NCBI GenBank assembly: GCA_029779535.1
Contig: JAKPAG010000130.1
Coordinates: 16,042 to 80,041, forward strand
Source of the DNA: Pseudomonadota bacterium
GTDB taxonomy: Bacteria; Pseudomonadota; Alphaproteobacteria; Sphingomonadales; Sphingomonadaceae
Direction: 5' to 3'
DNA: 64,000 bases
The notes below the pieces were generated by a model. It was not told the DNA's origin, searched no databases, and saw only the letters and a list, made by a program, of their open reading frames with translations. The position numbers were made by a program, and so were the translations under genes. This document shows, piece after piece, positions 8,208 through 17,125 of this stretch; the stretch's first letter is position 1; every line of letters begins with the position of its first letter.

Positions 8208-9338
8208 ATGGATCTGAGCTATACCGAAACGCAGGACATGCTGCGCGATACCCTCGCGCGGTTCCTGGCGGACACCTATGATTTCGAAACCCGCAAGAAG
8301 ATGCTGGCCAGCCCCGAAGGGCGCGATCCGGGCATCTGGCGCGCGCTTTCGGCCGAACTGGGGCTGACCGGCGCGGCCTTTGCCGAGGAACACGGCGGCC
8401 TGGGCGGCGGCGCGATCGAAAACATGATCATGATGGAAGAACTGGGCAAGGTCATCGCGATCGAGCCCTGGCTGCAGACGGTGGTGATCGGCGGCGGCGC
8501 GCTGAAGGCCGTGGGCGGCGCCCATGCCGATGCCTATATCCCGCAGATCATCTCGGGCGATGCGGTCTTCGCTTTCGCCTATGCCGAACCGCAGGGCCGC
8601 TATGACCTCGCCAACATCGCCACCACGGCCAAGACCGATGGTGCGGGCTACGTGCTCAATGGCCACAAGGCGGTGGTCTATGCCGCGCCCTGGGCAACGC
8701 ACCTGCTGGTCACCGCCCGCACTGGCGGTGCCCGCGCCGACCGCGGCGGGGTGGAACTGTTCCTGGTCGATGCCAAGGCCAAGGGGATCACCCGCCGCGA
8801 CTATCCCACTGTCGATGGCTTCCGCGCGTCGGAAGTCTATTTCGAAAACGTCTCGGTGCCGGGCGATGCCCTGCTGCCGGGCGGGATCGAACTGATCGAA
8901 CAGCTGGCCGATGAAGCCGCTGTGGCGCTCTGCGCGGAAGCATCGGGCGTGGCGCGCAAGCTGCTCGAAGGCACGGTTGAATATACCAAGCAGCGCAAGC
9001 AGTTCGGCCAGCCGATCGGCAAGTTCCAGGCCCTGCAGCACCGCATGGCCGACATGCTGGTCGAAGCCGAACAGATCCAGTCGATGACCCTGATGGGCAC
9101 CCTGCGCCTCGGCCTGCCGGGGGATGAGCGCAAGGCCGCCGTCAGCCTGGCCAAGGCCAAGGTCGCCCGGTCGATCAAGTTCGTCGGGCAAAGCGCGGTG
9201 CAGACCCACGGCGGCATCGGCATCACGATGGAGCTGGCGATCGGCCACTACTTCAAGCGTGCGACCATGATCGAAAGCCAGTTCGGCAGCGCCGATCACC
9301 ACCTCGCCCGCTACGAGGCGCTGACGCTGCCGGCCTGA
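8208..9338 (+). CDS. Acyl-CoA dehydrogenase, small-subunit type
   Basis: A 376-residue acyl-CoA dehydrogenase family protein and second cistron after the large-subunit gene. It keeps the helical N-terminal domain, the beta-domain (FAFAYAEPQGRYDLANI) and the C-terminal FAD-binding helices (EYTKQRKQFGQPIGKFQALQHRMADMLVE, about 255-283; QTHGGIGITMELAIGHYFKR, about 330-349). It lacks the usual YxG..EIQR C-terminal motif found in its partner, as expected of the 'small subunit' lineage. Start ATG 8208 follows an AAGGAT-type site. The strong hairpin at 9376-9405 probably ends the two-gene transcript. Confidence 0.83.
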   Translation: MDLSYTETQDMLRDTLARFLADTYDFETRKKMLASPEGRDPGIWRALSAELGLTGAAFAEEHGGLGGGAIENMIMMEELGKVIAIEPWLQTVVIGGGALKAVGGAHADAYIPQIISGDAVFAFAYAEPQGRYDLANIATTAKTDGAGYVLNGHKAVVYAAPWATHLLVTARTGGARADRGGVELFLVDAKAKGITRRDYPTVDGFRASEVYFENVSVPGDALLPGGIELIEQLADEAAVALCAEASGVARKLLEGTVEYTKQRKQFGQPIGKFQALQHRMADMLVEAEQIQSMTLMGTLRLGLPGDERKAAVSLAKAKVARSIKFVGQSAVQTHGGIGITMELAIGHYFKRATMIESQFGSADHHLARYEALTLPA

Positions 9339-9375
9339 TCGGCGGCAATCAGCCCCTGGGGCAGGACCCCACGGC

Positions 9376-9405
9376 ACGGCGGCGACCCACCCGGGTCGCC
9401 GCCGT
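9376..9405 (+). terminator. Strong GC-rich hairpin after the acyl-CoA dehydrogenase pair
   Basis: A perfect 13-bp inverted repeat: ACGGCGGCGACCC (9376-9388) pairs with 9393-9405 around the 4-base loop ACCC, followed by TTGCTG. The stem is very stable but the T-tract is poor, so intrinsic termination is likely rather than certain. It lies between convergent genes and could serve both. Confidence 0.6.
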
Positions 9406-9485
9406 TGCTGTATGCGGCCGGCAGGGCGACCAGGCGGCGCGGACGCATTCGCTGTCCGCTTGCCCGCCCACGGCGCCGCCCCAAC

Positions 9486-11022
9486 CTAGTCCTCGGGCGG
9501 GCGCTCGTCGATGCTGGGCACGGCCGGGCCGCCGATGCCGCGGAAATTGGGGTCGCTGTCCATCCTGGCCAGGATTGCCCGGGCGGCGGCGCCCATCCGT
9601 CCGGAATGCGGGGCATAGGCGACCGGCGTCAGGTTGTAGCGGGCCTCGGCCAGCCGGCCTTCGCGCAGTTGCTGGCCCGCCAGGTTCATCCGCAGCACCA
9701 GGTCATAGGGCGCCAGCGCGGCGGCGCGTTCCAGCCCCTGCACCGCCAGCGCGCTGGGCGCCTGGCGCTGCGCCACGAACGAGCGGAAGTAATAGACCAG
9801 CGGCAGCGGGTGATCGTTCTCCAGGTGGTTCAGCTCGACAAAGGTGGCGCGCGCCGCCTTGAAATCCTGGGCCGCGCCGCTCTTGCCGGCAAGGCGGAAC
9901 TGGGCATAGCCTTTCTGCACCCAGGCGTTGACCTGCCCGCGGTCGAGCGCCAGCGCCGCATCGGCCGCCGCGATCGCCGCCGCATCGTCGCCCGCGTCAA
10001 ATTCGGCCTCGGCCAGCACGGTCTGCACGGCGGCGTCCCGGGGATAGCGCGCAGCCAGCGCGCGCGCCTCGGCCGCCGCCGCGGCCAACTCGTCCTTGCC
10101 CAGCCCGCGGTGCTGGCGGATCCGCAGCGGCATGGCCGCCGCCTCGCCCGCGGACAGGGCGCGCAGCGCTGGCCGCCCGGTGGTCAGCGCCTGGCCCTTG
10201 ATCACGATGGTGGTGAATTTCGGCTGCCGCGGCATAGGCGCCCAGTTCCTGGCCCAGCGCGGCCAGATCGCCAAAGGTGCCGCGCGCCGCATCAACCGGC
10301 TTCTGCCCCTTGACCAGGGCTTCGTAATAGCGTGTCAGCTGCCCTTTGCGCGGCCCGCCCATCACCAGGTAGTGATAGAGCAGCCAGCTTTGCGCATAGA
10401 ACGGCGTATCGCCGAGCGAGCGCGTGCCCGGATCGACCAGTTGGTCAACCGGCATCGCCTGCATCGCCTTGAGCTGGTTGAGCCGGCCGGGATTGGGCCG
10501 CCCGATCGTCACCTGGCCATCCTTTTCGAACCCGGCCGAGGAAAAGAACTCCGCCGCCCCTTCGTTCGCCCACAGCGGGATCGGGAAGCTGCTGGTCGAA
10601 ATCAGGAAATGGTGCGCATATTCGTGCAGCAGGGTTTGCAGGGTGCGGTCGGCATCGGTGCTTTTCGCGGTCGAGATGTCGGGCACAATCGCCATGGTCC
10701 GCCCGGCGCGCGGAACATAGAAACCGCCGACATAGCGCGCCTGCGGCCTGTCGCCATACAGCTTGCGGACCTGCGCCGCGCTGCCCACCACATAGACCGT
10801 CACCCGGTTCGACGGGCTGGGCACCACATTGGCCTGGCCCGTGACCAGCGCCAGCGCGGCGTGATACCGCTCAAGGTTGGCGGCAAAGCGGGTCAGGTCC
10901 TGCGCCGGGGCATCGGCATAGACCACGAAGTGATCGCTCGACGCTTCGTGCCAATCGGCCTGGGCCGGCGATGCGGCCAGCAGGGCCAGGGCGGGAAGTG
11001 CTGTTTTTGCAAGCATGGCCAT
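9486..11022 (-). pseudogene. Secreted metallopeptidase/TPR protein gene (DUF1570-like), frameshifted
   Basis: Two leftward reading frames together make one protein of about 510 residues. The 5' part (from ATG 11022) has signal peptide MAMLAKTALPALALLAASPAQA and a zinc-peptidase-like motif, LLHEYAHHFL (HExxH, about residue 136), followed by ANEGAAEFF, as in gluzincins. The 3' part (to TAG at 9486) encodes TPR-like helices (DAAVQTVLAEAEFDAGDDAAAIAAADAAL). The frame changes near 10225-10236: after LGQELGAY the reading must shift by one base to continue RQPKFTTIVIKGQAL. Either the gene is broken or this is an assembly error; no slippery site is obvious. If intact, it would be a periplasmic or outer-membrane-facing peptidase of unknown target. 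Confidence 0.75.
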
Positions 11023-11061
11023 CAGCTTAGCCGCGCCGCCGCGCCCCGCAAGCCCCTAGGG

Positions 11062-11835
11062 TCAGGCGTTGCGCGCCATCAGCCCGCCATCGACCGGAAT
11101 GACCGCGCCGGTGATGAAGCTGGACGCCGGCAGGCACAGGCTGAGCGTGACGTGCGCCACCTCGTGCGGGCTGCCATAGCGGCGCAGCGCGGTGCGGCGC
11201 TGGGCGAAGACCTGCTTGTCCGCTTCGCTGACCTTTTCGGTCATCCCGGTCAGGATCGGCCCCGGGCAGATGCAGTTGACCGTGATCCCTTCCTTGCCCA
11301 GTTCCACCGCCAGGGCGCGGGTCAGGCCGGTGACCCCGGCCTTGGCCGCGCAATAGGGACTGTCGCGGTTGGTCGCGCCCAGCGCTTCGGTGCTGGCGAT
11401 GTTGACGATGCGCGGAGCGCTGGACTTGCGCAGGTGCGGCAGCGCGGCGCGGACCAGCCGCTGGTGCGCGGTCAGCAGCACCACCAGCGCGCGGTCCCAC
11501 ACCGCGTCGTATTCATCGGCGTCCAGCGGGCAGAAGGCGCTGATCCCGGCGTTGTTGACCAGCGCGTCCAGACCGCCAAAGTGCGCCGCGACTTCATCGG
11601 TCACCCGGCGGATCGCCGCCGCATCGGATACGTCCAGCGCCCAGCCCCGCGCCCTGTGGCCCTGCGCGGTCAATTGGGCGGCAATCGCCTCGACCGCATC
11701 GGCCGACAGGTCGGTCAGGGCGACATTCGCCCCTTCCGCCGCGAACACCTCGGCCGTGGCGCGGCCCATCCCGCTGGCCGCGCCGGTGACCAGCACCGTA
11801 AGCCCCTTGACCGACCGGCTAAGCGCCACGTTCAT
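11062..11835 (-). CDS. Short-chain dehydrogenase/reductase
   Basis: A 257-residue classical SDR. It has the cofactor motif TGAASGMG (about residues 17-24), NNAG (about 93), and an active site with Ser in NIASTEALG and YCAAK (YxxxK). An Asp after the second strand (ALTDLSAD) suggests NAD(H) preference. The C-terminus, GSPHEVAHVTLSLCLPASSFITGAVIPVDGGLM, is typical. The ATG overlaps the upstream paralogue's stop as TGATG, coupling it to the secreted protein pair, an odd partnership for a cytoplasmic oxidoreductase. Substrate unknown. Confidence 0.85.
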   Translation of the reverse strand: MNVALSRSVKGLTVLVTGAASGMGRATAEVFAAEGANVALTDLSADAVEAIAAQLTAQGHRARGWALDVSDAAAIRRVTDEVAAHFGGLDALVNNAGISAFCPLDADEYDAVWDRALVVLLTAHQRLVRAALPHLRKSSAPRIVNIASTEALGATNRDSPYCAAKAGVTGLTRALAVELGKEGITVNCICPGPILTGMTEKVSEADKQVFAQRRTALRRYGSPHEVAHVTLSLCLPASSFITGAVIPVDGGLMARNA

Positions 11836-12413
11836 CACATCACTCCCGTATAGCCGATCGGCGAAAAGAACTTGCCCGTGGTGGGCGCCGCGCCCTGGGC
11901 AACGGTAAAGGACCCGTTGTTGAGCAGGATGATCCGGTTGGCAAAATGCCCCTTCCAGTCGGGCGCGGCGGTATCGGTCGATTGCCAGTCCGACCAGACA
12001 TAGACCTCGCACCGCCCGTTTATCGGCTGCATCTTGGTGGAAAAGCGCACCGTGCCCGAGATGGAATCGCGGTTCAGGCTGGCCGCCCGGCAGGCCCCTG
12101 GCGTGTTGCCCAGCATGATGTCGGTGCGCCTGAAACTGTAGACCGCCTCGACGCTCGAACGCGACACCAGCTTGAGCACCTGGACGATGACCCGGTCCGA
12201 ATCGCAGGTCGCTTCGCTGCTGGTGCCAAAGCGCAGGATCTGCGATCCCTTGTAGGTCGAATAGCGCATCAGCTTGTCGATGGTGTTTTCATCCTTCACC
12301 ACCTGCGCCCGCGCGCAATCGCCTTCGTAGATCGCGTTGTCAGCCCAGGCGGCCTGGCTGGTCAGCACGGCGGCCATCCCCGCCATGGCGGCAAAGCTGC
12401 GCAGCGGCTTCAT
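11835..12413 (-). CDS. Secreted cysteine-containing protein, second tandem paralogue
   Basis: A 192-residue protein not assignable to a known family. The signal peptide MKPLRSFAAMAGMAAVLTSQAAWADN is followed by a mature domain beginning IYEGDCARAQVVKDENTID. Four cysteines (in GDC, ATC, GAC and GRC) are conserved with the adjacent paralogue, suggesting two disulfides. The C-terminus GKFFSPIGYTGVM is nearly identical between the two. I start at ATG 12413 because GGGAGG sits 7 bp upstream; ATG 12428, overlapping the previous stop as TAATG, is also in frame. Probably periplasmic or secreted. Function unknown. Confidence 0.75.
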   Translation of the reverse strand: MKPLRSFAAMAGMAAVLTSQAAWADNAIYEGDCARAQVVKDENTIDKLMRYSTYKGSQILRFGTSSEATCDSDRVIVQVLKLVSRSSVEAVYSFRRTDIMLGNTPGACRAASLNRDSISGTVRFSTKMQPINGRCEVYVWSDWQSTDTAAPDWKGHFANRIILLNNGSFTVAQGAAPTTGKFFSPIGYTGVM

Positions 12414-12427
12414 CACAGCGCCTCCCA

Positions 12428-13006
12428 TTACAGAACTCCTGTGTAGCCGATCGGCGAAAAGAACTTTCCGGGGCCGGATGGCGCGCCCTGGGTGACGGTG
12501 AAACTGCCAGCGCTCAGCATCAGGATCCTGGTCGAAAAGGCGCCGCGCCAGTTGGGATCGCTGCTGTCCGTCTCGGTCCATTCCGACCAGACATAGACTT
12601 CGCAGCGCCCATTGACGGTTTGCATCCGGGTCGAAAAACGCACCGTTCCCGAGGTCGTGTCGTTGCGCACTTTCACGCTGCGGCAGGAGCCCGGCGTGGT
12701 CCCGAAATCCAGGTCGGTGCGCCTGTAGCTGTAGACCGCCTCGCTCGCATTGCGCGAGACCATGGTCAGCGTGCGCATGATCACCGTTTCGGTTTCGCAG
12801 GCAGCCTCCGACGCCGAGCCAAAGCGGGCCAGCGACACGCCCTTGTACTTGGAATAGCGCATCAGCTTGTCGATGGTGCTTTCGTTCTTCACCACCTGCG
12901 CCCGCGCGCAATCGCCTTCGTACAATGCGTCTTCGGCCTGGGCGGCCTGGCTGGCCAGTGTCGCAGCCAGGGCTATCGCTGCCCCCGCCCTGCGCAGTGC
13001 TCGCAT
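12428..13006 (-). CDS. Secreted cysteine-containing protein, first tandem paralogue
   Basis: A 192-residue exported protein of unknown function, the same length as its downstream copy and similar along the whole mature part (DALYEGDCARAQVVKNES, RCEVYVWSEWTETD, GKFFSPIGYTGVL). The signal peptide is MRALRRAGAAIALAATLASQAAQAED. The ATG at 13006 is preceded by GGGGAGA. The conserved TVRFSTRMQTVNGRCEVYVWS strand and regularly spaced cysteines suggest a small disulfide-bonded beta fold. It heads a three-gene unit: paralogue 1, paralogue 2, SDR. Confidence 0.75.
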   Translation of the reverse strand: MRALRRAGAAIALAATLASQAAQAEDALYEGDCARAQVVKNESTIDKLMRYSKYKGVSLARFGSASEAACETETVIMRTLTMVSRNASEAVYSYRRTDLDFGTTPGSCRSVKVRNDTTSGTVRFSTRMQTVNGRCEVYVWSEWTETDSSDPNWRGAFSTRILMLSAGSFTVTQGAPSGPGKFFSPIGYTGVL

Positions 13007-13370
13007 CGTACTGTCTCCCCTGTTGACAGGGTCGATCATCGCGCGAAACGCACGCCGCGTCCAGAGCGCCAGGGGGCTTGCCGGATGGTGAATTTGGCAC
13101 AGCCGCCCGCTGCTCTGCTGATAGATCGAGGCGAAGTCCTGCAAATGCTGGTGGGTATGGAATTCCTGGCGCAGAGCCGCCCCCGGCCCGATCCCCGCAC
13201 GCCTGCCCTGTCCTGCCCTCTGCCGCTGCCTGATCCAGCGAATGCCGCCTGCCGGCAGACTGGCGGGATCGGGCGGGTAAAACCGTTGCCATGTGGGAAC
13301 GGTTTGGGGCGGCCCGCCGGCGCTGCACAGCCCATTGCAGAACAGGCCAAGAACGGCCACATAGGCGCAA
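13007..13370. other. Divergent intergenic region upstream of uvrB
   Basis: These 364 bases hold no convincing gene in any frame. The only element I can support is the LexA-type box immediately before uvrB. The rest is GC-rich without clear repeats; promoters for the leftward paralogue operon must lie here but are not obvious. Confidence 0.6.
13340..13354 (+). promoter_or_regulatory. LexA (SOS) box upstream of uvrB
   Basis: GAAC-AGGCCAA-GAAC is an exact match to the alphaproteobacterial LexA operator, a direct repeat GAAC-N7-GAAC (equivalently GTTC-N7-GTTC). It ends 16 bases before the uvrB ATG, a natural position to block transcription. uvrB is a classical SOS gene. Confidence 0.75.
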
Positions 13371-15557
13371 ATGGCCGAACTGATCATCCGCCGTGGGCTG
13401 GACGAGCCCGACACTTCGGGCAGCTTCGTGCCCCACAAGCCCGCGCGCCCGGAAAAGAGCGAGGCGGGCAAGGCGTTCCGGATCGTGTCGGACTATCAGC
13501 CAGCAGGCGACCAGCCGACCGCGATTGCCGAGCTGGTCGCCGGGGTCCAGGCCGGGGACAAGACCCAGGTCCTGCTGGGGGTGACCGGCAGCGGCAAGAC
13601 CTTCACCATGGCCCAGGTGATCGAGGCGACCCAGCGCCCGGCGCTGATCCTGGCGCCGAACAAGATCCTGGCCGCGCAGCTGTACGGCGAGATGAAAAGC
13701 TTCTTCCCCGACAACGCGGTGGAATATTTCGTCTCGTACTACGACTACTACCAGCCCGAAGCCTATGTGCCGCGCACCGATACCTACATCGAGAAGGAAT
13801 CGAGCGTGAACGAGGCGATCGACCGGATGCGCCATTCGGCCACCCGGGCGCTGCTGGAACGCGACGACGTGATCATCGTCGCCTCGGTCTCGTGCCTTTA
13901 CGGCATCGGCTCGGTCGAAACCTATTCGGCGATGATCTTCGACCTCAAGCGCGGCGACAGCCACGACCAGCGCGAGATCATCCGCAAGCTGGTGGCGCTG
14001 CAATACAAGCGCAACGACGCCGCGTTCCAGCGCGGCACTTTCCGTGTGCGGGGCGACAACCTGGAACTGTTCCCCAGCCACCTGGAAGACACGGCCTGGC
14101 GGATCAGCTTCTTCGGCGACGAGATCGAGGAGATCGCCGAGTTCGACCCCCTGACCGGCAAGGCTGGCGGGCGGCTCGACAAGGTGCGGGTCTATGCCAA
14201 TTCGCACTATGTCACGCCGGGTCCAACCATGAAGCAGGCGACCGAGGCGATCCGCTTCGAACTGGCCGAGCGATTGAAGGAGCTGGAGGCCGAGGGCAAG
14301 CTGCTGGAGCACCAGCGGCTGGAACAGCGCACCAATTTCGACCTCGAAATGATCGCGGCGACCGGCAGCTGCGCGGGGATCGAAAACTACAGCCGGTTCC
14401 TTACCGGCCGCCTGCCGGGCGAACCGCCGCCGACCCTGTTCGAATACCTGCCCGACAACGCGCTGCTGTTCGTCGATGAAAGCCACCAGACGATCCCGCA
14501 GATCGGCGCGATGAGCAAGGGCGACCATCGCCGCAAGATCACCCTGGCCGAATTCGGCTTTCGCCTGCCCAGCTGCATCGACAACCGCCCGCTGCGCTTC
14601 AACGAATGGGACGCGATGCGCCCGCAGACCGTGGCCGTGTCCGCCACGCCTGGGTCATGGGAAATGGAGCAATCGGGCGGCGTGTTCGCCGAACAGGTGA
14701 TCCGCCCCACCGGCCTGATCGACCCGCCGGTGCTGATCCGTCCGGTGGAAGACCAGGTGCAGGACTGCATCGAGGAATGCCGCAAGACCGCCGCTGCGGG
14801 CTATCGCACGCTGGTCACCACGCTGACCAAGCGCATGGCCGAAGACCTGACCGAATTCATGCACGAGGCGGGCCTGCGGGTGCGCTACATGCACAGCGAC
14901 GTCGAGACGCTCGAACGCATCGAGCTGATCCGCGACCTGCGGCTGGGCGTCTATGACGTGCTGGTGGGGATCAACCTGCTGCGCGAAGGGCTGGACATCC
15001 CCGAATGCGGGCTGGTCTGCATCCTCGATGCCGACAAGGAAGGGTTCCTGCGCAGCGAAACCAGCCTGATCCAGACCATCGGCCGCGCCGCGCGCAACGT
15101 CGATGGCCGCGTGATCCTATATGCCGACCGGATGACCGGCAGCATGGAGCGCGCCATCGCCGAAACCGACCGCCGCCGAGCCAAGCAGCAGGCGTATAAC
15201 GAAGAACACGGGATCACCCCGCAGACGATCAAGCGCAACATCCATGATATCGTGGCCGACACCGCCAGCCGCGACGGCGTGCTGGTCGAGATCGAGGACG
15301 AGACCCGCAACAACCTCGTCGGCCACAACCTGCGCGCCTATATCGAGGAACTGGAAGGCCGGATGCGCGCCGCCGCCGCCGACCTGGAATTCGAGGAAGC
15401 CGGCCGCCTGCGCGACGAGATCCGCCGCCTCGAAGCCGACGAGCTGGGCCTGCCCGAAAGCGAACGCAAGGCCCCGATCGTGGGCCGCAGCAACGAGGGC
15501 AAGCCCGGCACTCGCAAGACCCGCTTCGGCAAGAAACAGCAAAAGTGGGGGCGCTAG
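13371..15557 (+). CDS. uvrB: UvrABC system protein B, excision repair helicase
   Basis: A 728-residue protein, about 55 longer than the E. coli enzyme because of a roughly 40-residue N-terminal extension and a basic C-terminal tail. It shows Walker A GVTGSGKT (about 69-76), the beta-hairpin block [21 protein letters not shown] (about 123-143), helicase motif [22 protein letters not shown], the QTIGRAARN motif VI, and a C-terminal UvrC-binding UVR domain (about 655-690). It receives damaged DNA from UvrA and loads UvrC for incision. A LexA box lies just upstream, so SOS induction is likely. It is convergent with the HhH membrane protein gene. Confidence 0.96.
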   Translation: MAELIIRRGLDEPDTSGSFVPHKPARPEKSEAGKAFRIVSDYQPAGDQPTAIAELVAGVQAGDKTQVLLGVTGSGKTFTMAQVIEATQRPALILAPNKILAAQLYGEMKSFFPDNAVEYFVSYYDYYQPEAYVPRTDTYIEKESSVNEAIDRMRHSATRALLERDDVIIVASVSCLYGIGSVETYSAMIFDLKRGDSHDQREIIRKLVALQYKRNDAAFQRGTFRVRGDNLELFPSHLEDTAWRISFFGDEIEEIAEFDPLTGKAGGRLDKVRVYANSHYVTPGPTMKQATEAIRFELAERLKELEAEGKLLEHQRLEQRTNFDLEMIAATGSCAGIENYSRFLTGRLPGEPPPTLFEYLPDNALLFVDESHQTIPQIGAMSKGDHRRKITLAEFGFRLPSCIDNRPLRFNEWDAMRPQTVAVSATPGSWEMEQSGGVFAEQVIRPTGLIDPPVLIRPVEDQVQDCIEECRKTAAAGYRTLVTTLTKRMAEDLTEFMHEAGLRVRYMHSDVETLERIELIRDLRLGVYDVLVGINLLREGLDIPECGLVCILDADKEGFLRSETSLIQTIGRAARNVDGRVILYADRMTGSMERAIAETDRRRAKQQAYNEEHGITPQTIKRNIHDIVADTASRDGVLVEIEDETRNNLVGHNLRAYIEELEGRMRAAAADLEFEEAGRLRDEIRRLEADELGLPESERKAPIVGRSNEGKPGTRKTRFGKKQQKWGR

Positions 15558-15571
15558 GGTCAGGACCCTAG
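15554..15571. terminator. Short palindromic hairpin between convergent genes
   Basis: CTAGGGT-CAGG-ACCCTAG is a perfect 7-bp inverted repeat that includes the uvrB stop codon and lies 7 bp beyond the opposing stop. There is no T-tract, so it is a possible bidirectional terminator only by position. Confidence 0.35.
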
Positions 15572-15578
15572 GCCCGCC

Positions 15579-16250
15579 TTACAACTTGCCGAACTGCGCT
15601 TCGAACGCGGCCTTGTCGCCAGCGGCGAGGTGGCGGGCCTGGTCCATCCAGTTGTCCTTCTTCGGGCGGCCCGCGAAGGCACCCAGCTTGCTGTCGAGAT
15701 CGGCCAGCGCGGCATCGTCCAGCGCGGCGATCTGGGCATAGGTGGTGATGCCCAGCTGCGGCAGCAGCGCCTGCAGCTTGGGGCCAAGGCCCTTGATCTT
15801 CGACAGGTCGTCAGCCGCGGCAGTCGCCGGAGCGCTGGGCGGCGGGGCAGGTTCGACTTCGGGCTCGGCCGGGGTTTCCTCAGGCGCGGCGGGGGCGGGT
15901 TCGGGCGTGGGCGCGGGGACCTGTTCCGGCTCGGGCGCAGGGGCGGGTTCAGCCGGGGCGGGCACTTCCTTCTGGGCGGCAACCTCGGCCTGCGCGGCCA
16001 TGGCCACCAGTTCGCCCATCCCGCCCAGCGCATCAGAGGCCAGCGGAGGCGGCACGATCTGCGCGGCTGGCGGCGCGTCGATCAAGGCCTGGTTGCGCTG
16101 CGCCGGCCCCTGCCCTTCGTCCAGCACGTCGGGGCGGTAGGAGCGGTCGCGCGGGGTCGCGGCGCGGCCGAACAGCCACCAGGCCACCAGCAGCCCGATC
16201 ACCAGCGCCAGCGCGAAAGCCAGCCAGTTAGCCTGCACCATGTCGATCAT
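15579..16250 (-). CDS. Membrane-anchored protein with C-terminal helix-hairpin-helix domain
   Basis: A 223-residue protein in three parts: one N-terminal membrane helix (about 8-26, ANWLAFALALVIGLLVAWWLFG), a long Pro/Ala/Glu-rich linker (about 75-145), and a C-terminal helix-hairpin-helix-like domain starting DDLSKIKGLGPKLQALLPQLGITTYAQIAAL. Such domains resemble the non-sequence-specific DNA-binding HhH of ligases and polymerases, but in membrane-anchored proteins their ligand is unproven. The ATG overlaps the stop of the preceding 30-residue membrane peptide (ATGA), so both are translated together with the OmpA-like gene. Function unknown. Confidence 0.75.
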   Translation of the reverse strand: MIDMVQANWLAFALALVIGLLVAWWLFGRAATPRDRSYRPDVLDEGQGPAQRNQALIDAPPAAQIVPPPLASDALGGMGELVAMAAQAEVAAQKEVPAPAEPAPAPEPEQVPAPTPEPAPAAPEETPAEPEVEPAPPPSAPATAAADDLSKIKGLGPKLQALLPQLGITTYAQIAALDDAALADLDSKLGAFAGRPKKDNWMDQARHLAAGDKAAFEAQFGKL

Positions 16251-16339
16251 TTCGTCCGTCCCCAGATTGCCCAGCCGATCGCCAGGCCCAGTCCATAGGT
16301 GAGCAACATAAGCCCGAGCATCTCAACCAGCAACGGCAT
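16247..16339 (-). CDS. 30-residue membrane peptide
   Basis: A very small reading frame, MPLLVEMLGLMLLTYGLGLA then IGWAIWGRTK, forming a single hydrophobic helix ended by basic residues. It fits exactly between its neighbours: it starts 5 bp after the OmpA-like stop, with GGGG eight bases before the ATG, and its TGA overlaps the next ATG as ATGA. That packing and its composition support a real translated microprotein. Role unknown; it may assist insertion of, or pair with, the downstream HhH membrane protein. Confidence 0.55.
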   Translation of the reverse strand: MPLLVEMLGLMLLTYGLGLAIGWAIWGRTK

Positions 16340-16344
16340 GCAAA

Positions 16345-17076
16345 CTACCCCGCGTCGGGCTGGTCGACCAGCGTCGCCTTTTGCGGCGCGGGCGAGATCA
16401 CGAAGAATTCGATCCGGCGGTTGGCCGGATCGGCGGCTTCCAGCCCGGTCAACGGGCGGGCCGAACCCAGCCCGCGCGCGCGCAGGTCATCCCGCGCGAT
16501 GCCGCGCGCGATCAGCGCTTCGCGCACGGCGCGGGCACGTTCCAGCGAAAGCGCGACGTTGTCCGGCTCGCTCCCCTGCGCATCGGTGTGGCCTTCGACC
16601 GCCACGATCCCGCCCCGGCACGGGCGCAGCGCGGCGGCCACTTCATCGAGCAGTTCGGCGCTGTCGGCGTCGATCCGGGCGCTGCCTTCGGCAAAGCGGA
16701 TCGTCCGGGTCTTGAGAATCGCGGCGACATCGCTGGTGCAATCGGGCGCGGCCGCCAGCGCGGCGCCGCGCGCGGCTTCGCGCCGCCATTGCACGCCGCC
16801 CACCCCCCGCACAGCGGCCACGGCCTGGGCGGCGGCAAGGCGCTGCGCATCGCCCAGCCCGGCCCCGCCGGACAGGGTGGGATGCCGCGTCAGCCAGCCG
16901 CCGGCGGTGATGAATTCCGCCTGCACGGCAGGCGCGCCGGCGCGGGCCAGCGCCTCGGCCGAGCGAGTCTCAAGCCGGGCGATCAAGGCCGGGCCATGCG
17001 CCCAGGTGCCCGCAACCGCGATAACGGCGGTGGCGAAAGCGCCGGCAAGCGGCAGGATCAGACGCGGCGTGGCCAT
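16345..17076 (-). CDS. OmpA-family peptidoglycan-binding protein
   Basis: A 243-residue protein with an N-terminal membrane or signal segment (MATPRLILPLAGAFATAVIAVAG), a middle region resembling a BON-like fold (GWLTRHPTLSGGAGLGD... VRGVGGVQWRRE), and a C-terminal OmpA domain. The OmpA part has IRFAEGSARIDADSAELLDEVA, GHTDAQGSEPDNVALSLERARAVREAL and GLGSARPL...ANRRIEF, so the diaminopimelate-binding Asp and Arg positions are present. It probably tethers the envelope to peptidoglycan. It is the first gene of a three-gene unit with the 30-residue peptide and the HhH membrane protein. Confidence 0.8.
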   Translation of the reverse strand: MATPRLILPLAGAFATAVIAVAGTWAHGPALIARLETRSAEALARAGAPAVQAEFITAGGWLTRHPTLSGGAGLGDAQRLAAAQAVAAVRGVGGVQWRREAARGAALAAAPDCTSDVAAILKTRTIRFAEGSARIDADSAELLDEVAAALRPCRGGIVAVEGHTDAQGSEPDNVALSLERARAVREALIARGIARDDLRARGLGSARPLTGLEAADPANRRIEFFVISPAPQKATLVDQPDAG

Positions 17077-17125
17077 GGCCGGCAGCGATAGCCGCCCCGC
17101 CCTCGCCCCGCAATGGCCCGCCGCG

